Shown here: piece by piece, positions 1-9,235 of the stretch
Layout: each line of letters begins with the position of its first letter
Numbering within the stretch: position 1 is the stretch's first letter
Assembly (NCBI GenBank): GCA_028377305.1
Contig: JAONJW010000007.1
Location: forward strand, 1 to 64,000
DNA: 64,000 nt
Source: Prolixibacteraceae bacterium
GTDB taxonomy: Bacteria; Bacteroidota; Bacteroidia; Bacteroidales; Prolixibacteraceae
Reading direction: 5' to 3'
Translations under genes and position numbers: made by a program
The notes under the pieces: model-generated
Told to the model about the DNA's origin: nothing
The model's database searches: none
Seen by the model: only the letters and a program-made list of their open reading frames with translations

Positions 1-1
1 C

Positions 2-1423
2 ATTAAAATAAAAACAATAAATAGCCTCTTCACTTCGATAGCTAAAGATGCTCCAATATACTTGAGTCACTTAGGAATGGATAAGAGTAAAATCCCCTTA
101 GAAGAGGTAAGATCCTTCTATGACCTGCCTAAAGAAAAAATTATTAATAGAAATTTAAGCTATGTGCAAAGCTACAATAAAGGCAAGGTTCATAAAGCAG
201 AAATAGTCTCTGCAGATACTATCGTCGATCAAAAGACCTTAATATGGACCCTTAGCAATAATGTAAAGGTTGTATACAAATACCTAGATTCTTATACGGG
301 AGTATTTAACTTTTCCGCTTATAAGAAACAGAAGCGTTTACCCATAGACAACTTTATCACGAGTATTATGAATAAGAACTATGGTTTACAAAACAAAAAC
401 TATTACGACTATCTAGGTAATTGCAATATAGACTTTAACACATCCTCAAACTACAACTATATATATGGAAGTTCTAGTGTATTATATATCGACAAGCTAT
501 TCCAGATGTTAGCTGAAAGACAACAAATTAACACGATATCCAAAGAGTATTTCGAACAACTTAAGAAAGAATACATACAACGATGTAAAAACAATTCAAT
601 CCTAGAGAACCAAATAAATGATGAACTCAACAATTTTTCCTTCGATAATTATTACACTTCAAACCAAGAGGTTAAAGCGCTAGAGTGTCTAGGCTATGAT
701 GAGTTTATCGACAGATATCGCAAACATTTCACCGACTTTGACAACTATGAATTTCATATCGTTGGCAACATTAAACCGACCCCAATGCGTCGATATATCA
801 AAAGGCATCTCTCCATGATACAGCCTACCAAAAAAGGATTTGCCTCTGATACAATCTCTCTAAATGTAACACCCAAAGCATCGAAAACAGACTCCCTACA
901 TCTCAAGAGTGATCAAACGGAACAATCAAAGATCAAATACCGACTACTATTACCCTACAACTATACGCATAATGGTTTTCTTATGTTATCGATTTATTCT
1001 GGTATCATAAGAAATAGAATCTTAACTAAGCTTCGAAACGAACACCAAATCATCTATACTGTAGATACAGATGAGTATTCATCTTATATCGAAAAGATTG
1101 CTCTAATTGATTTGACTATAGATCTTCAGAGTAAAAACAAAGAAAAAGCCCTTAAACTAATTGATGCAGAATTAGCGACACCGATCTCTAATGATGAGTT
1201 TGATAAGGAGAAGAAAATATTCGATAGTGCCATTCAAAACTTACACAAAGATATTCGTATATGCACCACTGCATTCTTCAATGAATATTTCACTTCACAA
1301 TCAAGCTTCAGAAATCCTATGGAGATTAAATTTAATCTAGAAGAGATCCAATTTGACAACTTTACAAAGTGTATTTCCTCTTGGAAAGATCAACAAAGAA
1401 CCATTAAAGTCATCGTAAACTAA
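2..1423 (+). CDS. M16-family (insulinase/PqqL-like) peptidase, C-terminal part, 5' truncated by window
   Basis: The reading frame is already open at base 2, so the TTG listed at 62 is not the real start and the gene begins before the window. The visible ~470 residues resemble the C-terminal half of large two-lobed M16 zinc peptidases. A linker ends with a W-x-LSN-x-V-x-V strand (IWTLSNNVKVVYKY) of the kind that opens an M16 domain. Later comes an R-x-R-I-L-T-K-L-R segment with IIYTVDTDEYSS, matching the substrate-binding C-terminal lobe. No HxxEH zinc motif is visible; in this family it lies in the N-terminal lobe, outside the window. A role in periplasmic or outer-membrane peptide degradation is a family-level inference. 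The gene ends just before a strong hairpin. Confidence 0.6.
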   Translation: MKIKTINSLFTSIAKDAPIYLSHLGMDKSKIPLEEVRSFYDLPKEKIINRNLSYVQSYNKGKVHKAEIVSADTIVDQKTLIWTLSNNVKVVYKYLDSYTGVFNFSAYKKQKRLPIDNFITSIMNKNYGLQNKNYYDYLGNCNIDFNTSSNYNYIYGSSSVLYIDKLFQMLAERQQINTISKEYFEQLKKEYIQRCKNNSILENQINDELNNFSFDNYYTSNQEVKALECLGYDEFIDRYRKHFTDFDNYEFHIVGNIKPTPMRRYIKRHLSMIQPTKKGFASDTISLNVTPKASKTDSLHLKSDQTEQSKIKYRLLLPYNYTHNGFLMLSIYSGIIRNRILTKLRNEHQIIYTVDTDEYSSYIEKIALIDLTIDLQSKNKEKALKLIDAELATPISNDEFDKEKKIFDSAIQNLHKDIRICTTAFFNEYFTSQSSFRNPMEIKFNLEEIQFDNFTKCISSWKDQQRTIKVIVN

Positions 1424-1429
1424 ATTTAT

Positions 1430-1470
1430 CTAAGCCATATACACTTTGCTTCAAAGTGTATATGGCTTAG
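1430..1470. terminator. Perfect 19-bp hairpin between convergent genes
   Basis: Arms 1430-1448 and 1452-1470 are exact reverse complements with a 3-nt loop. The hairpin sits 7 nt after the M16 stop and 25 nt after the stop of the leftward MFS gene, so it probably terminates both. Neither side has a long T-tract. Confidence 0.7.
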
Positions 1471-1494
1471 GTGATCAAATCTTAAATAATCGGT

Positions 1495-2811
1495 CTACTG
1501 CGGATCTTTTACGGTCATGCCATAGAGAAATATACCCAAAGAGAGTGTTGCCAAAAGTAGAGCGATAGGTTGATAAGAGCCGAGGTAACTCTTCGAAAGG
1601 CTAAAAAGCAGGGGAGAGATGGCACTAAGAAAGATAATCAATGACATATTACGACCTGTGATAGCCCCAAGATGACGTTTACCAAAATAACGAGGGTAAG
1701 CAACCACCAGCAAGACACCAAACAGACCACCAATAGTTCCATAACCTATATTGAGTACAATAAAAGCCCAATGATATTTAAGGAAAGCAAATCCAACACC
1801 AAACAGAATGCCTCCCAGTGCTGCCAATAAGACCAGGTACTTAATCTTTATATGATCACTAATAATACTTCCTCCGAGCGACAGGAAAGTGGATATGATA
1901 GCACAATAAATAAAAATATCTTGTCCTCTCTCCCATGGAATACCTGCATCTCGAAGTATCGAGAAGATATGAAAAGTAAAGCCTGTCACAAAACAGGCAA
2001 AGAAAGAGGTGATCAAAGTAACCGACCAAAAGGCGCGTGTCTTCACCGCTTCATCATAAGTAAAATCTCTAATCTCCAACACCTTTTTGTCGCCCTTCAT
2101 CTCTTCCTCTTTAGAGATATCCCCATCAGGAGTAAGACCAAAATCTTCAGGTTTCTCTTCATAAGTTCCCAGAAATAGCAATGCACATAAGAGCAGTATC
2201 ACAGACAGAAACCTATACGTATGGTCCCATCCTATTCGAGACACAAAGTAAGCGAGGCCGATAGTAGCCAAAGAAAAACTTGCATTGGCAACCATACTAC
2301 TGATCCCGTTCGCCACTCCCCTTTTTCTCAAAAACCACTTCATCAACATCGTTCGAGCCACCATACTCATGATCCCTTGACCATTCAATCGCGCCAAGAA
2401 AAATAGAATCACAAGAAGTATCAAGCTCCACCCCTTGGCCGAGATAAGGTGAAAAGAGAGGTCGTCAGCAAAATTCGACAGCGGGATAAGATAGGACATC
2501 CCTAACATCGTAAAAGACATCAGCAAAGTAGCACCAAACATCATCACTTTCGCACCATGTCGATCATACCACACCCCTGCCTTCTTCAGAAATATTGACG
2601 AAATCAAAGTTCCAATCATGTAGACCACACTCAGCTCATTACGTGACAAATCGAGTGCCTCCATCAATGAATCCGTAAAAGCAGCCACAGCCATCGTCTG
2701 CCCTGGAATACTCACAAATAATCCAATGGTGGTCATCACCATAATAAACCAGCCGTAAAAGAAAGGCCAACGGCTTGGGTTGCTAAAATGTATATTCTTT
2801 ATCGAAATCAT
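1495..2811 (-). CDS. MFS transporter (OFA/monocarboxylate-like)
   Basis: A polytopic inner-membrane protein of about 440 residues with around 12 hydrophobic segments. The loop after the second helix carries the MFS signature region (KKAGVWYDRHGAKVMM). The opening FFYGW...GLF.S.PGQT...F.DSL resembles the oxalate/formate antiporter and monocarboxylate-transporter branch; the substrate cannot be told. The ORF track uses a TTG at 2838. I prefer the ATG at 2811, which leaves a normal short cytoplasmic N-terminus, but no strong ribosome binding site decides this. It is transcribed leftward, downstream of prfC with a 240-nt gap, and converges on the M16 gene. Confidence 0.8.
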   Translation of the reverse strand: MISIKNIHFSNPSRWPFFYGWFIMVMTTIGLFVSIPGQTMAVAAFTDSLMEALDLSRNELSVVYMIGTLISSIFLKKAGVWYDRHGAKVMMFGATLLMSFTMLGMSYLIPLSNFADDLSFHLISAKGWSLILLVILFFLARLNGQGIMSMVARTMLMKWFLRKRGVANGISSMVANASFSLATIGLAYFVSRIGWDHTYRFLSVILLLCALLFLGTYEEKPEDFGLTPDGDISKEEEMKGDKKVLEIRDFTYDEAVKTRAFWSVTLITSFFACFVTGFTFHIFSILRDAGIPWERGQDIFIYCAIISTFLSLGGSIISDHIKIKYLVLLAALGGILFGVGFAFLKYHWAFIVLNIGYGTIGGLFGVLLVVAYPRYFGKRHLGAITGRNMSLIIFLSAISPLLFSLSKSYLGSYQPIALLLATLSLGIFLYGMTVKDPQ

Positions 2812-2846
2812 ACTATTGGGTGGGTTATGTATAGACAATATACAAC

Positions 2847-2880
2847 ACTACCCATAAGATTCAGTCATCCTATGGGTAGT
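2847..2880. other. Hairpin in the prfC-MFS intergenic region
   Basis: ACTACCCATA (2847-2856) and TATGGGTAGT (2871-2880) are exact inverted repeats with a 14-nt loop, and a T-rich stretch follows on the + strand. No + strand gene ends here. On the minus strand it lies in the leader of the MFS gene. It could be a leader structure or an attenuator; its function is not evident. Confidence 0.4.
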
Positions 2881-3077
2881 TTTATATTTTATTATGCCAA
2901 TTGCATTCTGAAACAAACTATTAAAACTTGCCATGATATTTTGTTTATACAGAGCAAGAAATAGTAGCAGAACCTTTCCCTACGGTGATATTTTTCAACT
3001 AAGTATAAAAAATATAGCACAAGAGGGTAAAGCCCATCTAAATATGTAATTGGAAAAAATCCTATGAACGGATAAAA

Positions 3078-4652
3078 CTAAAATTCCGATGTAAAGTGGA
3101 AACGAATATCTTTAAAGTCCGTTTGTGCCATCTGAAGAAGGAAACTAGAGTCCGCCATAAAGACATCACGCCCTTGCTTATCTACCGCCATCTTCTGATA
3201 CTTACGTTTCTTAAAGTCATCGATTACCGCAGGATCATCTGCTTCAATCCAACACGCTTTATACATTGGCAGTGACTCGAAACGACACTTTGCACCATAC
3301 TCATGTTCCAAACGATACTCGATCACCTCAAACTGAAGTTGTCCCACACATCCAATAATCTTACGACCATTAAATTGATTCGTAAACAACTGTGCAACCC
3401 CCTCTTCCATCAATTGATCGACACCCTTAGCCAACTGCTTAGCCTTCATTGGATCTGCATTCTCAATATAACGGAACATCTCTGGAGAGAACGATGGCAT
3501 CCCCTTATAATGAAGGTTTTCGCCTTCCGTCAGCGTATCTCCGATAATAAAGTTACCAGTATCAGGTATACCAATAATATCCCCTGGATAAGCCTCTTCG
3601 ATGGTCTCTTTCTTCGATGCCATAAATGCTGTTGGAGAAGAGAACTTAAAGTTCTTAGCCAATCGCATGTGGCGATAGTTCTTATTACGCTCAAACTTAC
3701 CACTACAGATCTTCACAAAAGCAATACGGCTACGATGATTTGGATCGATATTGGCATGGATCTTAAAGATAAAACCAGTAAACTTAGGTTCATTGGCCAT
3801 CACCACACGCTCTTCTGCATCTTTCTCCTTAGGGAATGGTGCAATACGAACAAATGAATCCAACAGCTCCTGAACACCAAAATTATACAGTGCACTACCA
3901 AAGAACACAGGAGCTACATTACCAGCAAGATATGCATCGTGGTCGAACTCAGGATAAACCCCTTCAATCAACTCCACCTCTTCACGTAAAGTATCCGCGT
4001 CATCACCGATCAATTCATCCAGCTTCTCAGTAGACAAATCATCTATCTCCACTGCACTCTCGATCTCTGTAATACTTGGATCAAAAAGGCGTAAGCTCGA
4101 ATCAAAAATATTATATACCCCTTTAAAGTCTGCACCCGAATTAATCGGCCAACTTAAAGGACGTGTCTTAATCTTAAGTTGCTCTTCAATTTCGTCAAGA
4201 AGATCAAACATATCCCCTGTAGGACGGTCCATCTTATTGATATAAACCATCACTGGAGTCTTTCTCATACGACAAACTTTCATCAGTCTCTCCGTCTGAG
4301 GCTCCACCCCTTTGGCTGCATCAATAACAATAATAACACTATCCACAGCAGTCAAAGTACGGAACGTATCCTCTTGAAAGTCCTGGTGACCAGGCGTATC
4401 CAAAATGTTCACCTTATAGCCTTCATACTCGAATCCCATCACAGATGTAGCCACAGAGATACCCCTCTGACGCTCAATCTCCATGAAATCGGAAGCTGCA
4501 CCTTGCTTGATCTTATTATTTTTTACGGCACCTGCCACTCTAATAGCACCACCAAAAAGCAGTAACTTCTCCGTCAAAGTTGTCTTACCGGCATCCGGGT
4601 GACTGACAATGGCAAAAGTCCGTCTTCTATTTATCTCTTCTTGTAAACCCAT
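3078..4652 (-). CDS. prfC: Peptide chain release factor 3 (RF3)
   Basis: A cytoplasmic translational GTPase that recycles RF1/RF2 from the ribosome after termination. The 524 residues match the usual RF3 length. The G domain shows the P-loop SHPDAGKTT near residue 17, the switch region [20 protein letters not shown] (G3) and NKMDRP (G4). The region after G3 contains the RF3-typical [18 protein letters not shown]. The C-terminal half carries [18 protein letters not shown], diagnostic for RF3 over EF-G. Start ATG at 4652 gives [20 protein letters not shown], the normal RF3 N-terminus. It stands alone on the minus strand. Confidence 0.97.
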   Translation of the reverse strand: MGLQEEINRRRTFAIVSHPDAGKTTLTEKLLLFGGAIRVAGAVKNNKIKQGAASDFMEIERQRGISVATSVMGFEYEGYKVNILDTPGHQDFQEDTFRTLTAVDSVIIVIDAAKGVEPQTERLMKVCRMRKTPVMVYINKMDRPTGDMFDLLDEIEEQLKIKTRPLSWPINSGADFKGVYNIFDSSLRLFDPSITEIESAVEIDDLSTEKLDELIGDDADTLREEVELIEGVYPEFDHDAYLAGNVAPVFFGSALYNFGVQELLDSFVRIAPFPKEKDAEERVVMANEPKFTGFIFKIHANIDPNHRSRIAFVKICSGKFERNKNYRHMRLAKNFKFSSPTAFMASKKETIEEAYPGDIIGIPDTGNFIIGDTLTEGENLHYKGMPSFSPEMFRYIENADPMKAKQLAKGVDQLMEEGVAQLFTNQFNGRKIIGCVGQLQFEVIEYRLEHEYGAKCRFESLPMYKACWIEADDPAVIDDFKKRKYQKMAVDKQGRDVFMADSSFLLQMAQTDFKDIRFHFTSEF

Positions 4653-5156
4653 TTAGTACGATACTTAATTTGACCACAAAAATACAAAATAGATCTAGCT
4701 ATTAAAACATTATTCACTCTTGCATACAGAAACCTTGCGATTTTTAATTCCCATACTCAATCAACTACTTCGCTTCACTCGACCAATCCTAACCTAAAAC
4801 ACTGTACGACCGACAAGTAATATTAACATATTTTAGCTACTAACACAAACCTCACTCCTCTCAGAATCAATCCTCAATGCATTCTTGAGTACACTAACTC
4901 ACTCGGTATCAAAAATAAAAGGCGAACGACAAACGAACTACAGAAACACACAAAACTCAGGATTGCAATATCCTTTCCTAACCAAATTGTGATCCAAGAA
5001 ATCCTTATGGTGTATTTTTTTGCAAGGGCCCTACCTAAGACCCTATGGAATGTAGAATTTATATTATATTTATATGCCAATAAAATAACTGAAGTTATAT
5101 GAAAGCATAATTCAATCGATATAACTATCTATAAATAATTACATATACAGACTTTT
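4653..5156. other. Intergenic region between prfC and sulfatase 1
   Basis: About 500 AT-rich bases. It must hold the divergent promoters of prfC and the first sulfatase. The 68-codon minus-strand ORF at 4874-5080 has no recognisable features and is judged spurious. Near the right end (5109-5125) lies a 17-nt motif shared with the leaders of the next genes. I see nothing else. Confidence 0.5.
5109..5125 (+). promoter_or_regulatory. Repeated leader motif AATTCAATCGATATAAC, copy 1
   Basis: The same motif occurs exactly at 9041-9057 and with two changes at 8964-8980, all upstream of the sulfatase and fucosidase genes. A weaker form occurs at the equivalent place before sulfatase 2 (7105-7124). 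It contains the palindrome ATCGAT. A regulator binding site is inference; shared ancestry of the leaders is the alternative. Confidence 0.4.
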
Positions 5157-6731
5157 ATGAATACACAACTAGCAAGCAGCAGGTCATACAGAACAATGAA
5201 GCTCTTTGGGACTGTCATGTTCGCCTCTCTTCTTCACAGTTCTTGTGCTACAAACAAAAAACAACCCAAAGTAGAAGCACAAAAACCCAACATTGTCATC
5301 ATTTATGCAGACGATATGGGATATGGAGACTTAAACTGTCAAAACCCAAATTCTAAAATTCCTACTGCAAACCTTGACAAACTGGCTTCCGAAGGTATCC
5401 GATTTACGGATGCACATAGTTCTTCAGGAATATGTTCACCAAGCCGTTATGCACTACTCACAGGACAGTACCACTGGAGACGCACTCACAGAATCTCGGG
5501 CTCTTTCGACAAACCAATGTTTAGAGATAGCGATATCACATTACCTCAAGTTCTTAAAAAAGGTGGGTATGCGACTGCATGTATAGGGAAGTGGCACATG
5601 GGGTGGAATTGGGACTTTAATAATGAACCATCCGCTGAGATAAAACAGTGGGGCAAGATGCGTAAAGCCTATATGTCCAAAGACATTGACTGGAGCAAAC
5701 CCGTTTCAGGAGGACCAACAAGTCGAGGTTTTGACTACTATTTCGGGGATGGCACCATCAATTTCCCTCCATACACTTGGTTCGAAAATGACAAACCGGT
5801 AGAGGTTCCAACCGAGATGATGAATATTCAAGACACAGGATTCAAAACCAAAGAGGGAGGATGGGAATTCCGTCCAGGACCTAAAGTGAAAGATTGGGAT
5901 CCTTATAAAGTATTGCCAACCCTATGCACTAAGTCAACCGAGTGGATTGCTAAGCAGAGTAAAAAGAAACCATTCTTCCTCTATCTAGCGCTACCATCAC
6001 CTCATGCTCCAATCATTCCTAACGACGAGTTCGACGGAACATCAAAAGCAGGAGCATATGGGGACTTTATGGTACAAACTGACTGGGTGGCAGGACAAGT
6101 TTTAAAGGCCTTGAAAGACAACGGATTTGACGAAAACACTATTGTGATATTCAGTGCCGACAATGGTCCTGAGATCTATGCTTTTGAACGTGCACAAAAA
6201 TTCAAACACTTCAGCATGGGTGACTTCAGAGGGCTTAAAAGAGATGTATGGGAAGGCGGACACCATGTTCCTTTCATCGTAAAATGGCCTAAGAAGATTA
6301 AGGCAGGAACTATATCTAATGAGCTAATATCTCAAATCGATATCATGTCAACTGTAGCAGCTGCAGCAAACGTAAAGATGCCTAAGAATGCAGCTCCTGA
6401 CAGTAAAAACCTACTTCCTCTTCTTGAAGGAGAGAAGAGACAAGAACCAATTCACCCTATTCTAGTTCACAATACCAAGAAAGGACATTGGGGGCTTCGC
6501 AAAGGAAATTGGTTATATATCAACAGTTCAACCGGAGATGTATCTAGAATGCCAGAGAAGTATATGAAGTTTAAGAACTATACAAAATTCGACACCGAAG
6601 GACTTCTTTTCGATCTAGATAAAGATCCAGAGCAAAGAGTGAACCTTTATGCTGAACACCCTGAGGTGGTGCAAGAGATGAAATCTCTTCTTCAAAAAGA
6701 ACTGGACGAGAAATACGCTGTGGACTATTAA
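5157..6731 (+). CDS. Lipoprotein sulfatase, family S1 (formylglycine type)
   Basis: Hydrolyses sulfate esters on glycans, probably at the cell surface or in the periplasm. An N-terminal hydrophobic segment ends in LLHSSC (Cys30), a lipobox. Metal-binding DD lies at 52-53 in YADDMGYGD. The CSPSR core (Cys93) is the site converted to formylglycine, so an anaerobic maturase is required. GKWHMG, SADNGPE and [12 protein letters not shown] are further sulfatase blocks. At 524 residues it is normal for family S1. M14 (base 5196) is an alternative start giving a shorter, cleaner signal peptide. Its nearest relative in the window is the next gene, of the same length and roughly three-quarters identical by eye. 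The substrate is not provable; the neighbouring GH29 fucosidase suggests fucose-containing sulfated glycans. Confidence 0.93.
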   Translation: MNTQLASSRSYRTMKLFGTVMFASLLHSSCATNKKQPKVEAQKPNIVIIYADDMGYGDLNCQNPNSKIPTANLDKLASEGIRFTDAHSSSGICSPSRYALLTGQYHWRRTHRISGSFDKPMFRDSDITLPQVLKKGGYATACIGKWHMGWNWDFNNEPSAEIKQWGKMRKAYMSKDIDWSKPVSGGPTSRGFDYYFGDGTINFPPYTWFENDKPVEVPTEMMNIQDTGFKTKEGGWEFRPGPKVKDWDPYKVLPTLCTKSTEWIAKQSKKKPFFLYLALPSPHAPIIPNDEFDGTSKAGAYGDFMVQTDWVAGQVLKALKDNGFDENTIVIFSADNGPEIYAFERAQKFKHFSMGDFRGLKRDVWEGGHHVPFIVKWPKKIKAGTISNELISQIDIMSTVAAAANVKMPKNAAPDSKNLLPLLEGEKRQEPIHPILVHNTKKGHWGLRKGNWLYINSSTGDVSRMPEKYMKFKNYTKFDTEGLLFDLDKDPEQRVNLYAEHPEVVQEMKSLLQKELDEKYAVDY

Positions 6732-6769
6732 TTGGGTTCCACTAGTCACCTAAAATATTTTATTCAAAG

Positions 6770-6817
6770 AGATCATCTAAGGACTTTTGCCTTAAGGTGG
6801 TCTTTTTCTTTTTTTCC
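6770..6817 (+). terminator. Rho-independent terminator after sulfatase 1
   Basis: The stem AGATCATC-TAAGG pairs with CCTTAAGGTGGTCT, including G-U pairs, and is followed by a long T-tract (TTTTTCTTTTTTTCC). It ends the first sulfatase transcript, so the second sulfatase needs its own promoter in 6818-7137. Confidence 0.8.
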
Positions 6818-7104
6818 CTATCCAACGTCTCTTCTCCAAATCAACAAAGAGATAAAAGTCCGATATACTCTCAAAAACTCAATCCACTAACACTTGATGA
6901 AATTGTCAACCATGCACCACCTCCTCAATCACTCCATAAATACTACACCTTTAAAACCAACAGACTCTACAACACAAGCATTGATCACTATCTCTCAATA
7001 ATATAAACATAATAACAACACTTTTTATTATCCCCATCCATGCACATACTAGAATTAATGTTATATTTATAACTCCTAAACTAAAAAACGAAATGAGTTA
7101 TCTC

Positions 7105-7124
7105 ATTAAATCAATACATAACTA
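7105..7124 (+). promoter_or_regulatory. Diverged copy of the repeated leader motif before sulfatase 2
   Basis: ATTAAATCAATACATAACTA aligns with ATTCAATCGATATAACTA at the same distance from the start codon of sulfatase 1. Neighbouring bases (TTATATTTATA upstream, TTTTATGA at the start) also align, so the two leaders appear to be duplicated together with the genes. Confidence 0.3.
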
Positions 7125-7137
7125 AAATAACAATTTT

Positions 7138-8712
7138 ATGAATTCCAATCGAATTAAGCAACGGTCGTCTCATGCGATCAAACTCATTAGTGCAACCCTA
7201 CTTTTCCCATTTTTACATAGCGCTTGTACGAGTAGCACCAAGCAAGAAAAAAAAGAGCTCGACAAACCCAATATTGTGATTATCTATGCAGATGATATGG
7301 GCTATGGTGACCTGAATTGTCAAAATCCAGATTCTAAAATCCCAACCACAAACTTAGACAAGCTTGCTTCTGAAGGAATACGATTTACCGATGCACACAG
7401 CTCCTCTGGCGTATGTTCGCCAAGTCGATATGCACTACTTACTGGGCAATACCACTGGAGACGTACCCACAGAATTTCTAGTGCATTCGATTACCCGATG
7501 TTTAGAAAAGATGACATCACCTTACCACAAGTTCTAAAAGATGCAGGATATACCACTGCATGTATTGGTAAATGGCATTTGGGGTGGAATTGGAATTTCA
7601 AGAATGAACCTAGTGGGGAAATAAAATACAAACACAAGACAGCCAAAGCCTACCTACCACAAGATATCGATTGGGATAAACCGGTCACTGGTGGACCTAC
7701 AAGTCAGGGATTCGAATACTACTATGGGGACGGAACCATCAACATGCCTCCCTACACTTGGTTCAAAAATGACAAACCTATTACAATTCCTACAGAGCTA
7801 ATGGACCCAACCAAACAACAGACAAACTCGAAGGAAGGTCATTGGGAGTTCCGTCCTGGACCAAAAGACAAAGATTGGGACGCCTACGAAGTATTACCAA
7901 AACTTTGCAAAGAGTCAACCCAATGGATTGCAAAACAGCGTAAAGACAAACCTTTCTTCCTTTACCTTTCGCTGCCGTCTCCACATGCACCGATCGTTCC
8001 TTCCAAAGAGTTCGAAGGAACCTCAGAAGCTGGGGCATATGGTGACTATATGGTACAAACCGACTGGGTGGCAGGACAAGTCTTAAAGGCATTGAAAGAC
8101 AATGGTTTTGACGAAAACACTATTGTTATCTTTAGTGCGGATAATGGACCTGAAATCTATGCATTCCGTCGTGCACAGAAATACAACCACTTCAGTATGG
8201 GTAATTATCGTGGAGTGAAAAGAGATGTGTGGGAAGGTGGACACCATGTACCATTCATTGTGAAGTGGCCTAAGAAAATCAAAGCTGGAGCTATTTCCGA
8301 TGAGCTAATCTCTCAAATGGATGTCATGTCTACCGTAGCTGCTGCCGCAAATGTAAAAATGCCTAAAAATGCAGCGCCAGACAGTAAAAACATTCTACCA
8401 ATTCTTGAGGGCAAAACGTCATCAAATCCTATTCACACAACGTTGATTCACAACACCAAAGAGGGACATTGGGGACTACGACAAGGAAAATGGTTATATG
8501 TTAACCAATCGACAGGCTCTGTTTCTAGAATGCCTAAAGCATATATGGAGCTTAAAAACTACACTAAATTTGACACAGAAGGACTCCTTTTCGATCTAGA
8601 AAAAGATCCTGAACAGCGCGTAAATCTGTACGCTGAATATCCGGAAGTAGTCAAAAACATGGCAGCCCAACTACAAAAAGAGCTTGATGAAAAATATGCT
8701 GCAGACTATTAA
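7138..8712 (+). CDS. Lipoprotein sulfatase, family S1, tandem paralogue
   Basis: Also 524 residues and collinear with the preceding sulfatase. It has a lipobox LHSAC (Cys30), metal-ligand DD at 52-53, the CSPSR formylglycine core (Cys93), GKWHLG, SADNGPE and [12 protein letters not shown]. Differences cluster in the N-terminal tether and in loops around residues 175-260 (for example the SGEIKYKHKTAK segment), which may shift substrate preference. The similar leader and equal length indicate tandem duplication followed by divergence. A hairpin terminator follows. The exact sulfated sugar cannot be read from sequence. Confidence 0.93.
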   Translation: MNSNRIKQRSSHAIKLISATLLFPFLHSACTSSTKQEKKELDKPNIVIIYADDMGYGDLNCQNPDSKIPTTNLDKLASEGIRFTDAHSSSGVCSPSRYALLTGQYHWRRTHRISSAFDYPMFRKDDITLPQVLKDAGYTTACIGKWHLGWNWNFKNEPSGEIKYKHKTAKAYLPQDIDWDKPVTGGPTSQGFEYYYGDGTINMPPYTWFKNDKPITIPTELMDPTKQQTNSKEGHWEFRPGPKDKDWDAYEVLPKLCKESTQWIAKQRKDKPFFLYLSLPSPHAPIVPSKEFEGTSEAGAYGDYMVQTDWVAGQVLKALKDNGFDENTIVIFSADNGPEIYAFRRAQKYNHFSMGNYRGVKRDVWEGGHHVPFIVKWPKKIKAGAISDELISQMDVMSTVAAAANVKMPKNAAPDSKNILPILEGKTSSNPIHTTLIHNTKEGHWGLRQGKWLYVNQSTGSVSRMPKAYMELKNYTKFDTEGLLFDLEKDPEQRVNLYAEYPEVVKNMAAQLQKELDEKYAADY

Positions 8713-8749
8713 TATCATCTCTAAATAAATACAACTTACATTATTATAT

Positions 8750-8789
8750 GATAGATCACTTAAGAGCCTTAGTTCCTAAGTGATCTATC
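8750..8789 (+). terminator. Hairpin terminator after sulfatase 2
   Basis: GATAGATCACTTA (8750-8762) pairs exactly with TAAGTGATCTATC (8777-8789), followed by TTATATTTT. It lies 38 nt after the stop codon. Confidence 0.75.
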
Positions 8790-8963
8790 TTATATTTTCG
8801 GATATAGCTATAGACATGAAGCATTTGAAGTTAATACAAATCCGATACCGTATACAATCAATATATTACGACTTCCAATGCATCCGATAAAACATAAACT
8901 AAATATAAAATTTATATTTAATTTGTTTACAACCAATAATTAATAGTATATTTCGACACATAA

Positions 8964-8980
8964 ATTCAATCGATGTAATC
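8964..8980 (+). promoter_or_regulatory. Repeated leader motif before the fucosidase, variant copy
   Basis: AATTCAATCGATGTAAT differs from the 5109 copy at two positions. It is one of two copies in the 523-nt fucosidase leader. Confidence 0.35.
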
Positions 8981-9040
8981 AGAAAGTAAAACAATCATAT
9001 ATGGGTGAATAGAAAATGAGTATTACTATATGATTCAAAA

Positions 9041-9057
9041 AATTCAATCGATATAAC
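9041..9057 (+). promoter_or_regulatory. Repeated leader motif before the fucosidase, exact copy
   Basis: AATTCAATCGATATAAC is identical to 5109-5125 and lies about 180 nt before the fucosidase start. The rest of this leader (8790-9235) is very AT-rich, with a T-run at 9120-9128 and no ORF. Confidence 0.4.
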
Positions 9058-9235
9058 CAAAACAGTAGATCTAATACAGATAACACCAAAAACATTGAGT
9101 ATTACATTAAACTAACCGATTTTTTTTTCCAAAGGGGAATAAAAAATATAGAACAAAATCTTAAACTATTATAAGTAAATAACCGATACAACGCTGAAAT
9201 TTATAATCTCAGATAATAACTAAATAGATATTACT

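Noticed and set aside
1852-2178. ORFs antisense to the MFS gene (and many similar track entries)
   Set aside because: They are shadows of well-supported genes on the other strand; their translations show no family features.
4874-5080. 68-codon minus-strand ORF as a small gene
   Set aside because: It has no ribosome binding site, no recognisable domain, and lies in an AT-rich divergent promoter region; chance is the simpler explanation.
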